DNA from: Quercus robur
Lineage: Eukaryota > Streptophyta > Magnoliopsida > Fagales > Fagaceae
NCBI RefSeq assembly: GCF_932294415.1
Contig: NC_065535.1
Span: 91,032,862 to 91,096,861, forward strand
Length of the DNA: 64,000 nucleotides
Reading direction: 5' to 3'
Shown here: positions 41,577 to 54,145 of the stretch, in pieces
Layout of the letters: the number at the start of each line of letters is the position of its first letter
Numbering within the stretch: position 1 is the first letter of the stretch
Position numbers and translations under genes: made by a program
The notes under the pieces: model-generated
Told to the model about the DNA's origin: nothing
The model's input: the letters and a program-made list of their open reading frames with translations, nothing else
Databases searched by the model: none

Positions 41577-42128
41577 GTGAGTTCTCTATTTTTTGTATAT
41601 ATGTATGTATGTGTGTGCGGGTGATTTTGTTTTTTGCTCATGAGTGTACAGACGAAGTTTTTACTTTTTTAGATCTCGCTCTTCATTTGATATTATACGA
41701 TCCAGATCCCAATGTTATCAGAATCATGATCCAGATTGTAGAATTATATGATCCTATGATCCCTTGTTTAGCAAATGACTCTGATCACTCCAGCACTCCC
41801 AGAATCGCTGGGAAATGGAATTGTTTAGGATCAGTAGGATCATACAACTTTATGATGCCACACTAATCTTGAATCTATTATCATTTGGGCTATTACTGCT
41901 GCAGACCAGCATGAAAACTGTTTGAGCTCTCATTTCTCTTTAGCGATTCGCGCGAGAGAGTTGGTGTATTTAAATTTCGTTAGTTTTGCATTCAGATATA
42001 GAAATGGTCTTAACGGAATTCAAAATTACTAATTATTTTAATGTTAAGTGTTTGTATTTGGAGCCTAACAGTGGTCCGAGATATAACAAAGATTTAGACA
42101 CAGCTTCTAACTATATAACTATATAACA
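41577..42128. other. Spacer up to the second RPT2 block
   Basis: No gene is seen. Around 41695-41855 'gatcc/gatca' words recur often, without a clear period. The RPT2-like sequence starts abruptly at 42129. Confidence 0.5.
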
Positions 42129-42292
42129 CATCAAAGACTATCTTCTAATGGAGGAAGAGTTCGTGGCCAACCAAGAGAGACTCAAAGCCCCAGGAGGAGA
42201 AGAACGAGGAGGACCGATCTAAGGTCGACGATCTCCGTGGGTCCCCCATGAGCGTCGGAAATCTCGAAGAGCTCATCGATGAGAACCATGCC

Positions 42293-45200
42293 AAGATGAC
42301 CAGGCGGGTGAGTCTTGGTAAAGATATCAGCAGGCTGGTCAGCAGAGGAGATGGAGAATAACTTGAGATTTCCTTTCTTAAGATGCTGGCGAGTGATGTG
42401 GCAGTCGATCTCAATATGCTTAGTGCGTTCATGGAAGACATCATTATGAGCAATGTAGATAGCACTACGATTGTCACAATAAAGAGGAGTGGCAGTGGGC
42501 TGTGGAGCATCCATGTCAGCTAAGAGCCAACGAAGCCAAACAAGCTCACAAGTGGTGTCGGCAAGGGCACGATACTCAGCCTCAGTATTGGAACGAGAAA
42601 CCACATTCTGCTTCTTGCTGCGCCACGAGACCAGAGAAGTACCTAACAGGAAACAGAAACCTGTGATAGAGCATCGATCAGTCGGATCACCTGCCCAGTC
42701 AGCATCTGAATAAGCATGAAGCTCGAGAGAAGATCGAGAGAAGTAATGCAGACCATGATAAAGTGTGCCTTTGACATATCGGAGAATCCGAAGAACAGCA
42801 GCATAGTGGACAGAACGAGGTGCATCCATGAACTTACTAACCATACCCACGGCATGTGAAATATCCGAACGAGTAACAGTGAGATAGATCAAACTGTCAA
42901 CCAACTGACGATAGCGAGTAGCATCGGATATAGGTTCACCGTCCAAGGGTGTGAGCTTTGCATTGTATTCCAAAGGAGTGGAAACAGTCTTGTTATCAGT
43001 GACACCGGCTTTGGAGAGAAGATCAGAAGCATATTTAGCCTGGGAAAGATAGTATCCATCAGAGGATGAGGTAACCTCAAGCCCAAGAAAATAGCTGAGA
43101 GTGCCCAGATCTTTCATCTCAAAATGTTGACTAAGGAAGTTCTGAAGAGAGTGGATACCTGCAGAATCATCTCCAGTAATAATCATATCATCAACATAAA
43201 GAAGAATAAGAGTGATACCAGCAGAGGATCGTCGAACAAAGAAAGCAGTGTCATGGGGACTCGAAGTGAAACCCTGCTGAGCAACAACTGAGCTAAACTT
43301 TTCAAACCAAGCTCGAGGAGCCTGCTTGAGGCCATAAAGAGCACGGCGAAGGTGGCAAACTTGATTGCCTGAGTGTGGATAGCCAGGGGGTGGTTGCATG
43401 TACACTTCTTCATGGAGGTCTCCATTGAGGAAAGCATTCTTCACATCCATTTGATAAAGTGGCCAACGGCGAATAGCAGCCACAGCAATGAGACATCTAA
43501 CAGATGTAAGACGAGCAACAGGAGCAAATGTTTCCTCATAGTCAATACCATACTCCTGAGTAAAGCCCTTGGCAACTAGGCGAGCCTTGCATCGTTCAAC
43601 AGATCCATCAGCCTTGGTCTTGATCTTGTAAACCCACCTACAACCTACTATAGACTGACCAGGAGGCAAATCAACCATATCCCAAGTGTGATTCTTATGA
43701 AGGGCATCTAGTTCTTCATTCATAGCTTGCTGCCAAAGAGGGTCAGTATGAGCCTCACGATAGGTGTGAGGTTCATAGAGAGTGGCAAGAGCAAAAGAGC
43801 AATGATAATCTGTGAGATAAGGGGGAGGAATGCTTACCCAAGTGGAACGACAAAGTTCAGGACCAATAGGAGACTCAAGAGAGGGTGGTGCCACAGGATC
43901 CAAGACAGGCGGGTCATATGTCGGAGACAGAACCGGAGATGAGTCGTCTGGAGAGGCAGTCGATGCTGAAGAATCCTTCACAAGTTCAGGATCGAGAGGG
44001 AGGAAAAGATCAGTAAAAATGGGAAACTCTGAGGAAGAAGATGTAGGAAACTGCTGAAGACTCGTGAAAAGACGATGTTCCCAAAACTCAACATGACGGG
44101 AGACATGAAGGCAATGAGAAATGGGATCATAGCAGCGAAACCCTTTTTGAGACACACCATAACCAAGGAAACAACAGAGATGAGTACGAGGTTGGAGCTT
44201 TGTTCGTTCATGAGGAGGAAGAGAGACAAAGCAAGCACAACCAAAAACCCGAAGAGAGGAGTAGTCAGGAGTTTAACCATAGAGAAGCTCAAATGGTGAT
44301 TTGTTGTGTGTAGTTGGTGAAGGAATACGATTAATGGTGTGCACAGCAGTGAGTGCGGCCTCACCCCAAAAGCGCTCAGGAAGAAAGGCAGAAATGAGAA
44401 GGGTGCGGACAACATCAAGAATGTGACGATGTTTTCGTTCTGCACGACCATTTTGTTGAGAGGTGTAAGGACAAGACCATTGAGGAAGAGTACCATGTCT
44501 GTCTAAAAAGGATAGGAAAGATTTATCATTATATTCTTGAGCATTATCTGATCGAAAGACTTTAACGATGCGATTGAACTGTGTTTCAATCATTTTATGA
44601 AATGTTTGGTAAATAGACACAAGTTCAGACCTATGGTGAAGCAGATAAATCCAAGTATACCGAGAAAAATCATCCACAAATAGGACAAAATATTTAGATC
44701 CCCCCTCAGTGGGAACAGGTGCAGGACCCCAAATATCAGAATGTATAAGATCAAAAGGGGCAGAAGAAAATGAGTCACTTTTATTAAAGGGCAATTTTGT
44801 TTGTTTGCCAAAATGACAGGAAGTACAATCAAATTTTTGAAACTGAACTGAACCTAAATGACCTTGAGAAGCTAATAATTGAAGATGAGATAAGGATGGA
44901 TGACCAAGACGAGCATGCCATAGATCAGGTGAGGAGGTGGTAGTGGTAGCAGCTGCAGAAACAACTTGTGAAGGAATCTTCAAGTCATGATCCTCAAACA
45001 TGCGACCAACCTTATGGCCTGTCCCAAGCACTTGACCTGTCCGGGGATCCTGCACATCCACACCATGATTAGTAAATAGAAGATTTACGCCTAATTCGTA
45101 AAGTTGACCAACAGAAAGCAAATTGAGGGATAACTTTGGAATATGAAAAGTGTCACTAAGGGATAAACAAGGAGAAGAGATTGTTCCTTTATGACTAACA

Positions 45201-46372
45201 GGCATAGGAGTTCCATCAGCAGTGTAAATGGTGATTGGATGTTCTAAGGGTGCCTTATCAGAAAATTGGGATTCATCAGGAGTCATATGGTTACAACATG
45301 CAGTATCAAAAAACCAAGGTTGTTTACCTGAGGTGACAGAAAGGGCAGTGGAAGTGCGGGATAAAATCTGTTGAACAACTGCCTCAATATCAGCCGTAGT
45401 AAGTGGGGAAGCCAAAGATGGACCTGCAGGAACCGATGGATCTGAAGGACATACAGCAGCTGCCTGAGGAAGAGAAGCTTTATTTTGCTCTTGCACAAAT
45501 TTCTGTAGCTTACGACAAACAGAGATGTCATGGCCTTTGGCACGGCAAAACTTGCAGTGAGTACCTTTGGAAGACTGAGAGGTGGGATGCCCGGAGTTTA
45601 TTCGCGGAAGAGCAGTGAATGCAACAATGGGAGGTTGTGGTGAGGGTGTAGCCAATACATGATCAGATGATGTCATGTGATAAGTAGGCCGACGATTCTC
45701 CTCAGAAATGAGCTCCTTTACTGCAGCATCAAGAGAAGGAGTAGGAGACCGGCTAAGTAGAGAAGCCCTAGTAGGCTCAAAATCCTCACGTAAACCCATC
45801 ATGAAGTGCATAAATCTACATCGATCCCGATATTTGACAAAGAGCTCAATGTCCTTAGAACATACCAGTGGAGGATCTGCAGCAGAGAGTTGTTCCCACA
45901 TAGTAGAAGTCTGAGAATAAAAATCAGAAATAGACTGACCTGTCTCTTGGCGCATTTGATAAAGCTTTGATTCAATGTGAAACTCCAAGCTTGAATCATT
46001 AGTGCAGTTATAAAGATCGGCTAAAAATTTCCAAGCAGCCTTAGCAGTTTCAAGACGAGGAAGAAGATTATGAATGAAGGGAATAGAGGTATTGATAAAC
46101 CAAGATAAGATCTTACTCTGAATACTCTCCCATTCCTCTAGACGTTCTTCATAATCATCTGTTGTAACAGCAATCTTGGAAGATTCTTCAGCAGCTGTGG
46201 CTTTGGACTTAGGGTCTGGTACTGGCTTAGGAATTGAACCAGTCACATATCTCCACAGTTTACGACCCTTGAGAAAGACGGTCATATTCTGAGACCATGC
46301 ATGATAGCTAGTAGGACCATCCAACATGATGGTGATAGGACGTATGATATCTCGTTCACTTTGTTGAGCCAT
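42293..46372 (-). pseudogene. Copia gag-pol polyprotein with an in-frame stop
   Basis: Domains in order: gag from MAQQSERD (46372), a CCHC zinc knuckle (CKFCRAKGHDISVC), an aspartic protease (WFFDTACCNHMT), an integrase with HHCC finger and catalytic Asp residues (HSDIWGP, FRSDNAQEY), a reverse transcriptase (MDVKNAFLNGDL, YVDDMII) and an RNase H (SDADWAGD). The frame is one unit apart from a TAA codon at 44275-44273, inside the integrase C-terminal region. An upstream in-frame ATG at 46432 exists, but MAQQ fits the family better. With the stop and the lost LTR, this copy cannot move by itself. Confidence 0.9.
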
Positions 46373-46932
46373 AATGAAGAAAATGACCAAAAAGTGAGAT
46401 TTAGATACCTCAAATGCAGAAACGGAGCCCAAAATCAGAATCTACGCGAAAAACTGAGCAAGACAGGTCCTGTTGAAAAATTTTGACTTGGTCAACGGTC
46501 AACGGTCAGGTTTGGTCAAGTCAACAGATGACGTGTGCTGACGTGGCAGTATGACGTCACACTAGGGCTGACGTGGCAGTTCGTGAAACGAAGCTGGCGC
46601 ATGGGAGGACGTCTGGTCTGGCGCATGGGGCGCGTGAGTGAGAGTGGCGGCGCGTGGAGTGCGTGCTCGTGAGGCAGAAACTTCAGGCGGCGTGTGGAGG
46701 CGCGTGTGAAGTGGTTTTTGGCCGTTCTTGGTTGGGTTTTGCTCGGGATTGTCTGTTCTGTCACTCAATGCCTTTGCTTTGACAGTTGGATGAGCAGAAC
46801 AATGAGATCCGAGAGTTGCTGGGACTGTGGGCGTGACGGCGGTGACTCGCTTCTGACAATGGCTACTGGATGAAGGCGAGGGCAGCGGAAGAACGCCGGA
46901 GATGTCCACAGGAACCAGAAAGTCAGAGGAAT
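46373..46932 (-). other. Long GC-rich Copia leader
   Basis: About 560 bases separate the primer-binding site from gag. The part at 46562-46909 is much richer in G and C than its surroundings and stays open for 115 codons on the element strand. No domain is recognisable; it may be an upstream frame or only a compositional effect. Confidence 0.45.
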
Positions 46933-46945
46933 GGCTCTGATACCA

Positions 46946-47129
46946 TGTTAAGAATATAAAGTGTGAGAAAGACTGAATAGTCTGTATATTGATGTGTATA
47001 TAATAATGTACAATAGAGAGCCTTATATAGGCTAGATATGTGTGTAGTACAAGTAAAAGGAGTAAACTACAAGTACGGTATACTGGGCTAAGTCCAATGG
47101 GCTAAACTAGTCTAAGCTATACACTAACA
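46946..47129 (-). repeat. 5' LTR of the Copia element (184 bp)
   Basis: On the minus strand it begins TGTTAGTGTATAGC and ends CTTAACA, next to the tRNA-Met primer site. Short LTRs are common among plant Copia elements. The host sequence resumes directly after it with agtccgtcgg, the RPT2 exon 1 continuation. Confidence 0.85.
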
Positions 47130-47519
47130 AGTCCGTCGGTGGGGCCTGAGTACTACGTTGGGATTCTTTCGTTCATCGATAAGGATCAGCTCGAGCCTAG
47201 CTGCGCTATTCTTATGCACAATAAGGTTTTTTTTTTTCTTCTTCGTTTTACTATGTTTTAGGGTTTTAGTTTTTGGTTTAATTTGTTTAATATTGTGTTT
47301 CTGTGGAGATTGTTGATGTTTAGAATTGCAAACCCTAGAGTTTTTAGAATACGGAATAAACGGAATTCTAATCTGAATCTCTAGAAAGTTTAAAAGAATT
47401 GATTTTTGAAAGAACTATGAAATTGTGTTTTTGGGGGGTGGGGTGGTTTGGTTTGTAGGATTGAGTGGGAATTGCATTTGGATGATGAGGGAATGGTTGC
47501 CAATTCGACAGGGGGGATT

Positions 47520-49142
47520 TTTGGACCTAGACCTTTACGTTGGAAATACCAAGAGGTGCTAATTGAATTACAAGGCTAAGCCAAAGGTTAAGAATGGTGG
47601 CTAATTTGAGGTAGCCATAGCCTCCAAGAGAGTAGAGAGAATTTACTTATTATGCATATAATGAGTAATTACATGGTTCCATTTATACCCAAGCTCTTTA
47701 TAAGGCCTTAAATTAAAATAAGCTTAAGATTAGCCTGAACTACCTTCTAACCGTCTAATCAATTGCTCTAACTAACTACCTAACTACTTGATGAGACTTA
47801 AATCTTTGGTTTTCTTCTTGCTCATTTTCATCATGTGATAATTCCCGACACATGATACCTCTTCGGGTGCATGCCTTTCACGCTCATGTTTAACTTCATC
47901 ATTCACTTTGTTGTGCATGACACAGTAGGGTTAGGCTTGAATGTACATGGTGGCTTAGGATTTCTTGGACCTGGTTGCTCATGTTGCACTATTTTGGCCT
48001 TATTTTGCGCAATGTACTGCACAAAGCACATATTGGGCTCCAAACACGTGTATTGGTTTGAATGAGACATATTGGGCTCATGCTCAACAAGGGGCTGAGA
48101 ACACTGATGATGAAATAGACCAATATGAGGCTGAGGATGATGATGTACCTCCTGCACTTACTGCTCCTTTGCACAAGGGCCTCTTGAATCTTAGTACCAC
48201 CAACTGTATGAGATACTTATGAGGATGGAGGCCAGGATGGATTTTTATGAGGCTCGCATTGATTACTGCTTGAGACGCTTGGATGTGTGTTTTGATAGAG
48301 TGGAGAGGAAGCTTGACATTGACCACCCTGCTGATCTAGACAGTGATTCTTGATCCCTTTGTCATTCATGACAAAACGGGGGGGGGGGGGGGATATTTTT
48401 GGGACTATGACTTGACATTGAGGGGGGAGATGCACATGTTTAGGGGGAGAGTCTCTCATGATTTGAGTAAGAGTGAGTTGATTAGAGTTGAGTGATCGAA
48501 AAAAGGTAGAGGAAGACCAAAAATCACATCAATAGAAGTAATAAAATCACATTTGTAGCTCAACTGGTTGATACCTCTTGGTGTGTCCATGACATTTAGA
48601 GTTCAAATCCCCTCTCTCCCGTTGTTACTATCAAAATAATAAAGGACATGTTAATTAAGGGAATAGCAAAGAGTATGACTTTAGATTGAGTAGAATGGAG
48701 GAAAAGAATATATATGGTGGTCCCTAATTAATTTGTCAAGGATTCATAGTTGACCACAAAATTTTAAGACTAAGGTTTTGTTTGTTGTTGTGATTCAGCA
48801 CTGTAATTGTGCAAATTTTTGGGTGTCCCACTATCCAATCCAATGTTTCAAATGTGTTTTGGAAGTTGATATTTGGGATCTAAGGATTGCGTTTGGCCAA
48901 GCATGTAAGGATCAAAAAATATGTGATTGGTTATTATGGTTTTAGTGAAATTGCCCTGGCAAAAGTTACATTAGAAAAGGAATGCAAAATTTTTCTTTGA
49001 GGAGTAAATACCGGATACCTCACCTGCTAGAATTGTGTATCAAGTAATCAAGGGGGAATTCTAGTAGGGATTCAAACTCAAGATGTTCGGGTCTATAGCC
49101 AATTCAAGCCTCCCACCACTAGGCTGCACCCCAACGGGTGAT
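47520..49142. mobile_element. SINE, LINE and retroelement relics in the pseudogene intron
   Basis: These are the counterparts of the RPT2 intron 1 relics: SINE at about 47520-47583 (minus), the retroelement relic at 48085-48470, the LINE tail at 48467-48546 (with a stop), SINE at 48551-48645 (plus) and SINE at 49008-49142 (minus). Order and orientation match the first block. Confidence 0.5.
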
Positions 49143-50933
49143 ATCATTGTAAACAAAATGTTAAGCAATATACCTAAAACATATAATCTTAGAATTTTAT
49201 TGTGATCATAAATGTTAATCAGTCCTAAAACATATAATCAATTTTGTTCTGGTTGTCCTGCGTCATATTTATATATTAATGATCTGTTAAAATTTAAATT
49301 GTATATTTGACTTTTGAATCCCCTTGCAAGAAAAGCTGAGCTTTAGAAGGTTTGGCACACTCCTTTCCTATATCCTGAATATTGCCACCTGCAAGTTGGA
49401 TAGAGTCAGTTGGGCTCTTGCTTTGAAATTGGTATAGAGATTTGGTGTTTGTAGTATGTTAAGAGAAATGTATACTACATTTATGCTTATGGAACCTGTA
49501 TGGTATACATTCAACATATATTACATGCATGCTTTACAGCCTGTATGGAATTTAGTCACCATGGGTTTCTCTCATGTCAATTTATTTTAGATATTGGTTG
49601 GGAACTGTGATTATGCTTATGTTTTACTTCAGGTAGTGGCAAACTCAACGTCAGCTACTTTCTTGATCGTGGTCGGAAGTGAATTAATCCAGAAATACTT
49701 TGGTGATGGGCCTAAATTAGTCAGGGAACTCTTTCGAGTTGCAGATGATCTTTCACCATCAATTGTCATAATTGATGAGATTGATGCAGTTGGCACAAAA
49801 AGGTACTCAAGTTAATGTAGCACTGTCATATTTCTTGCCTGCAACCTCTGCTTTAGGTAACATCTATGATTGAACCATGTTACCCAGGTATGATGCACAT
49901 TCAGGTGGTGAACGTGAAATCCAGAGGACAATGTTGGAATTGCTGAACCAGTTAGATGGTTTTGATTCAAGAGGAGATGTCAAAGTGATTCTTGCTACAA
50001 ATAGAATCGAAAGTCTTGATCCTGCCTTGCTTCGTCCTGGTAGAATTGACAGGAAGATTGAATTCCCTCTGCCAGACATAAAAAAAAGGAGGCGTATTTT
50101 CCAGGTACTTTGATACAGAATGTGTAGAAATGGAATACCATTGTGAATGATAATACAATTCCTTTGTTTTTCACTATAAAGATCTTATTGCTTATATGTT
50201 CATGTTTTTGGCAATTCAGATACACACATCAAGAATGACATTGGCAGATGATGTCAACTTAGAAGAGTTTGTAATGACTAAAGATGAATTTTCTGGGGCT
50301 GATATCAAAGCAATTTGTACCGAGGCTGGCTTGCTTGCATTAAGAGAGCGCCGTATGAAGGTGATACAATATTTCTTGCTTAGTCTTAACACATACATGA
50401 ACGTTCTCCCTGTGATGTTGCTTAACACATACATTGGCAAATTTCTTTTGTTCTTGCTTAGTCTTAACTTCACTTTATTTCATATTTATATTTGGTGTTG
50501 AAGCATATGCATGGAGGGTAGGGGGTGCATGTGTGCATATAACCCATTTCACAGATACATTATACATGCATGCATTTAAACTCTTCAATTTGCCTCATGA
50601 TGCTTTGGAGTTTAATAGCTGCCACTTGATGCAATCCTAGCCTCTGTTTTATCTTATATAATGCCATGTTTTGGTACTAGTCTGAACGAAGTATGCATGG
50701 GTGCATTGTTCTCAACTTTTGTGGGTCTGGGTTATTATTGATGAAGGATATTGGTTAATTAATCTATTGCTGCTTCCTTGGATTGGCTCATCTCTTTAAT
50801 TGTTTAACCTGATTTGATTACTTGTTAACATCTTTTACATTTGCTTCAGGTGACACATGCAGACTTCAAGAAAGCCAAGGAAAAAGTGATGTACAAAAAG
50901 AAAGAAGGGCTGCTAGAAGGGCTCTATATGTAG

Positions 50934-51604
50934 AAGGTGGCCTGTTCCACTGGCCGGAAAATACATGTGCATCTTCTTTGTTGTTTTTAGCTTTTGATGT
51001 CAAATTAATTTGATGTGAAATATTTGGCTGAACAGTAGAATGGCAACACCTTTTTTTGGACATCACTAACTAGTATTGAATTTAGGCACTGCCATGGGTT
51101 GACTAAGAAATTTTAATTTGATGAGTTCCCTAATCGAGATAGGAACCCTTATTTTAGGATTTGCATGTTTTCGCCTTTTAGGCTAAATTTTGACCCAGAG
51201 TGGGATGTATTTTAGTTTTTGGATACGACAAGCAAGATAGGTAATTACATGTTGGGCTCAGAGTGCCCAACAAAGTTTACAAAAAAGCATGAGGCAATGC
51301 CTAGCCCACACCGACACTGAGGCCTAAGGCTCTTAGATTTACAACAAAACAACTAAATATAGAGCAGTGCTCTAGATCCTCTACAAGTATAGAGCACTGC
51401 TGAGGGACTATGTTATCTTCTCCAAAACTGATTTGAAGTGTGTGCTGTGTTTCTAGTTGCAACTAATGTGGTATAGTGGATCATTTTTGGCTCTTCGTTT
51501 GGGCCAAGTGATAGAGCTGAGGTCCTTTTTGATAAATGAATGATTTGAAATACATTGATAAACAATTTTTGGTTGTGTTTTCTTTTGTTTACACACAAAC
51601 ATGA

Positions 51605-51652
<48 letters not shown>

Positions 51653-51824
51653 TCTAATTGGAATGGAAGTTTTGTTATATAAACACTCTATAATGACATA
51701 TTGCACATTTTTAGGTGAAATGTTTTGTCGTGGTTTGCTGTGTGTATGATTGGTTTAGCCTTTTTATTACTCCGTATTATTTAAAATTTTAAAAGAAAAT
51801 GTATATAATTTTTAAAAGGTTACT

Positions 51825-51870
<46 letters not shown>

Positions 51871-52916
51871 CAATGTACAATTTCAAAAGAAACTATAATT
51901 TTTCATAAACTTACTTTTAAAGCAAAATAAATCAATAAAATTTAAACATATAAGGCGAACACTAAAAAGCAACAAACACGCAAGAGATCCAACATGAAAT
52001 CAGAGAATATTACTCTTTAGCATTTAGTGTAATATATCAGAGATACAATTTTGGTTTGCCTAATATTATATAGCGTATATGTTTTCTTTTCAAGTCTATC
52101 ATTTTTTTATTGTGATCATATTGGTGGGACATATATATATATATATATATATATATGATTATAAAGCTCTATGTTCCTAGCTAGGACGAAGCACCTTAAG
52201 ATTGGTTTTTATTTTGTTAAGAAAAGGATTGCCAATGGTTGCATTGTATATGCTATGTATCCCACAAAAGACTGGTTAGCCCATATTTTCATCAAGGTGC
52301 TTCCTTTTGCCAAATTCTAGATGATCAAATTCAACCTAAACCTTATTTCAAATTATACTTAGTTATTGAGAAAAAAAAAAAAAACAAAAAAAAAAAAAAC
52401 AAAAAAACAAAAAAAAACAAATTGTACGCGAATTATTGCAAGCAAATTGTATACATATTTGCATGTATTGAGAACATTTTGTGTAATTATATGTGTCATT
52501 CCTTAATGCAGTTGGTATTTATGTCATTCTTCATATAGTTGCTATAAATACACAGTTCCACACCCATCGTATGTGGGGCTGACAAAGTGAATTTTTTTTT
52601 AGTCATTCTTTGCCTATTGATACTAAGAGTATAGGTTTTCTTATGCATAAGATCCCAAATACCTTTTTCATACAACATTTTAGAATGTTTAAGTAAATCA
52701 TCTTTATACCATGTATTACAAGCCAAATATATTAACTTCAAACACTAATAACTTGGGATAGTTTTAACTGATTTTGGTTTCCCAAGTAACACCATTTGTA
52801 GGTACCTTACAGAATCAGAGGACATACCAAACCAATGTCACATAATCACATCTCGAAAAAAGAAAAAAAAAAAAGAAAAAGAAAAGAAAACTTAAGCAAT
52901 AACACAAATTTTAGAA
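50934..52916. other. Pseudogene 3' flank and spacer
   Basis: No gene is seen. It matches 35789-36213 and then 37933-39239 of the first block. Simple tracts are longer here: T40 at 51607-51646, (TA)n at 51829-51866 and about 52132-52156, and A/C-interrupted poly-A near 52371-52420. Confidence 0.6.
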
Positions 52917-53270
52917 TTAGACACCTCCGCTTATGTTTCCAAGTAGTGCCAATTTGATTTTGTTAACCTTGGTCACAACGTCCTTGATGTCTGGTCTTTC
53001 ATCTGGTGATTCTTCAGAACATCTTAAGCCTAATTCTAAGATAGATAAAAGAACAATTTGCATACTAGTTACATCTCTTCCATCTTCAATCCTGAGAAAA
53101 CCATCATCCACGACTTCCATTCTATCTGGAAGTGATGCAATCCAGCCTCATAGCTAGTTCTCCAACAAACATTTCATCAGTGGGTTTCTTTCTTGTGATG
53201 ATCTCTAACAATATTATTCCATAGCTATAAATGTCACATTTTGTTGACACTCTCCCTTCTGAGCCATACT
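52917..53270 (-). pseudogene. LRR-XII receptor kinase remnant, copy B
   Basis: Only the last exon is left (53270-52917), matching copy A. Two bases are missing near 53144 compared with copy A (atccagcctcat for atccattgcctcat), which breaks the frame, and the codon for the conserved glycine in KGDIYS reads TGT. Upstream sequence ends at about 53455, where the flank shared with copy D begins. Confidence 0.85.
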
Positions 53271-53455
53271 CTGCCAAGCTCACATTTGTCAAGATGTCAA
53301 TAAGTTACTGGTCCACATGCTTGCCAACAGGAGAGAGAATAAGTTTATAAAAATAACCATTCACACATTCATTCAAGTTTTTTATTTTATTTTTAAACCC
53401 TGTTTATTGTATCCATCCATTATCAATATATTGATGTATATATGTAGATTTGAAT

Positions 53456-54145
53456 TTTTACAAGGAGTAAGCTGCAAGGAATTTTAAAGCCTCGTCTAGA
53501 ATGAGTATTTGTAAATTAAAATCAAATATATATTTACTTTCCCAGCATATTATTTCCTCTCAGTTAAGGACAAATGAACATTTAAAAGAGCAGTGAAATC
53601 CAAGAAAAAATTACAATGCATGAGGACTAATCTCACGAGTGATATGAATGCTGGCCTCAATTTCTTCATTCTTACCACGGAGGAGTGCAAGTTGGTTGCT
53701 TATGCTGAGGAAGAAGCTAGTGGAGATCAAATTTGGGGAGCCCTAACTCGTGGATTTGGGAGTTTCCCTATCTGAAAATTAGGTTTTTTTTTTTTTTTTT
53801 TGGAGTTAATTTGGAGTTTTATAACACAGAACGAAAATATAGTAAAGCAAGCTATTGTTTTACCTCAATGAAATCTTGACAAATCAAGGGAAAAGAAACT
53901 AAGAATCCATTAAAATTTTGAGAAATTCTCAGATAAGTATTTTATTTGAATCTATTAAGATCAGTCTAAATAAAAATACATATTCCAAAATTACAAAAAG
54001 ATACCATTGAATTTCCTATAGTATCGCTACAAACCAAATTATCAACTAAATTTTGGCCTGAAAAAATAAAATAAAAAAAGGAACACAAGCTTTAACAAGG
54101 TCTCTTCAAGTGCACACATACGAAATTTGAGCAATAACATAAATA
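53456..54145 (+). repeat. Duplicated 3' flank of kinase copies C and D, first copy
   Basis: The segment starting 'ttacaaggagtaagctgcaa' is nearly identical to 57590-58285. A 60-codon frame is open in both copies (53593-53775 and 57724-57906) with the motif AYAEEEASGDQIWGALT. The three differences I see between the copies all change an amino acid, which argues against a conserved protein. I do not recognise it. Confidence 0.75.

Larger units (their letters stand above)
42293..47129 (-). mobile_element. Ty1/Copia retrotransposon lacking its 3' LTR
   Basis: The element reads leftward. Its 5' LTR is 46946-47129, followed by the primer-binding site TGGTATCAGAGCC (46945-46933 on the minus strand, complementary to initiator tRNA-Met) and a long leader. 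The gag-pol region then runs to the end of RNase H ([12 protein letters not shown]), where the sequence passes straight into RPT2 exon 1 at about 42293. The 3' untranslated part, polypurine tract and 3' LTR are missing. About ten RPT2 bases are also absent at the junction, so a deletion after insertion explains it best. Confidence 0.92.
42129..50933 (+). pseudogene. RPT2 pseudogene, split by a Copia element
   Basis: Pieces matching RPT2 are 42129-42292 and 47130-47225 (exon 1, interrupted), 49633-49802 (exon 3), 49888-50104 (exon 4), 50220-50360 (exon 5) and 50850-50933 (exon 6). It lacks the first ~69 codons and all of exon 2, which carries the Walker A motif, so no ATPase could be made. One extra A in ctcaaagcccc (near 42183) shifts the frame of exon 1. 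Exons 3-6 still have their splice sites and open frames, with amino-acid changes such as IIIDEID for VFIDEID and LLEGLYM for VPEGLYM. Confidence 0.92.
42129..53455 (+). other. Second copy of the RPT2-kinase block
   Basis: This region repeats 31026 to about 39785 in the same order and orientation: RPT2 exon 1 part, intron relics, exons 3-6, 3' flank, spacer and the kinase last exon. Differences are the Copia insertion (42293-47129), loss of the stretch matching about 33255-34087 (with exon 2), no Helitron, and divergence at 51335-51510. Coding parts remain close to the first block, so the duplication is moderately young. Confidence 0.85.

Noticed and set aside
42145..42510. Minus-strand protein across the Copia/RPT2 junction
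   Set aside because: It is an antisense frame over RPT2 exon 1 and the RNase H end, a shadow of real coding sequence.
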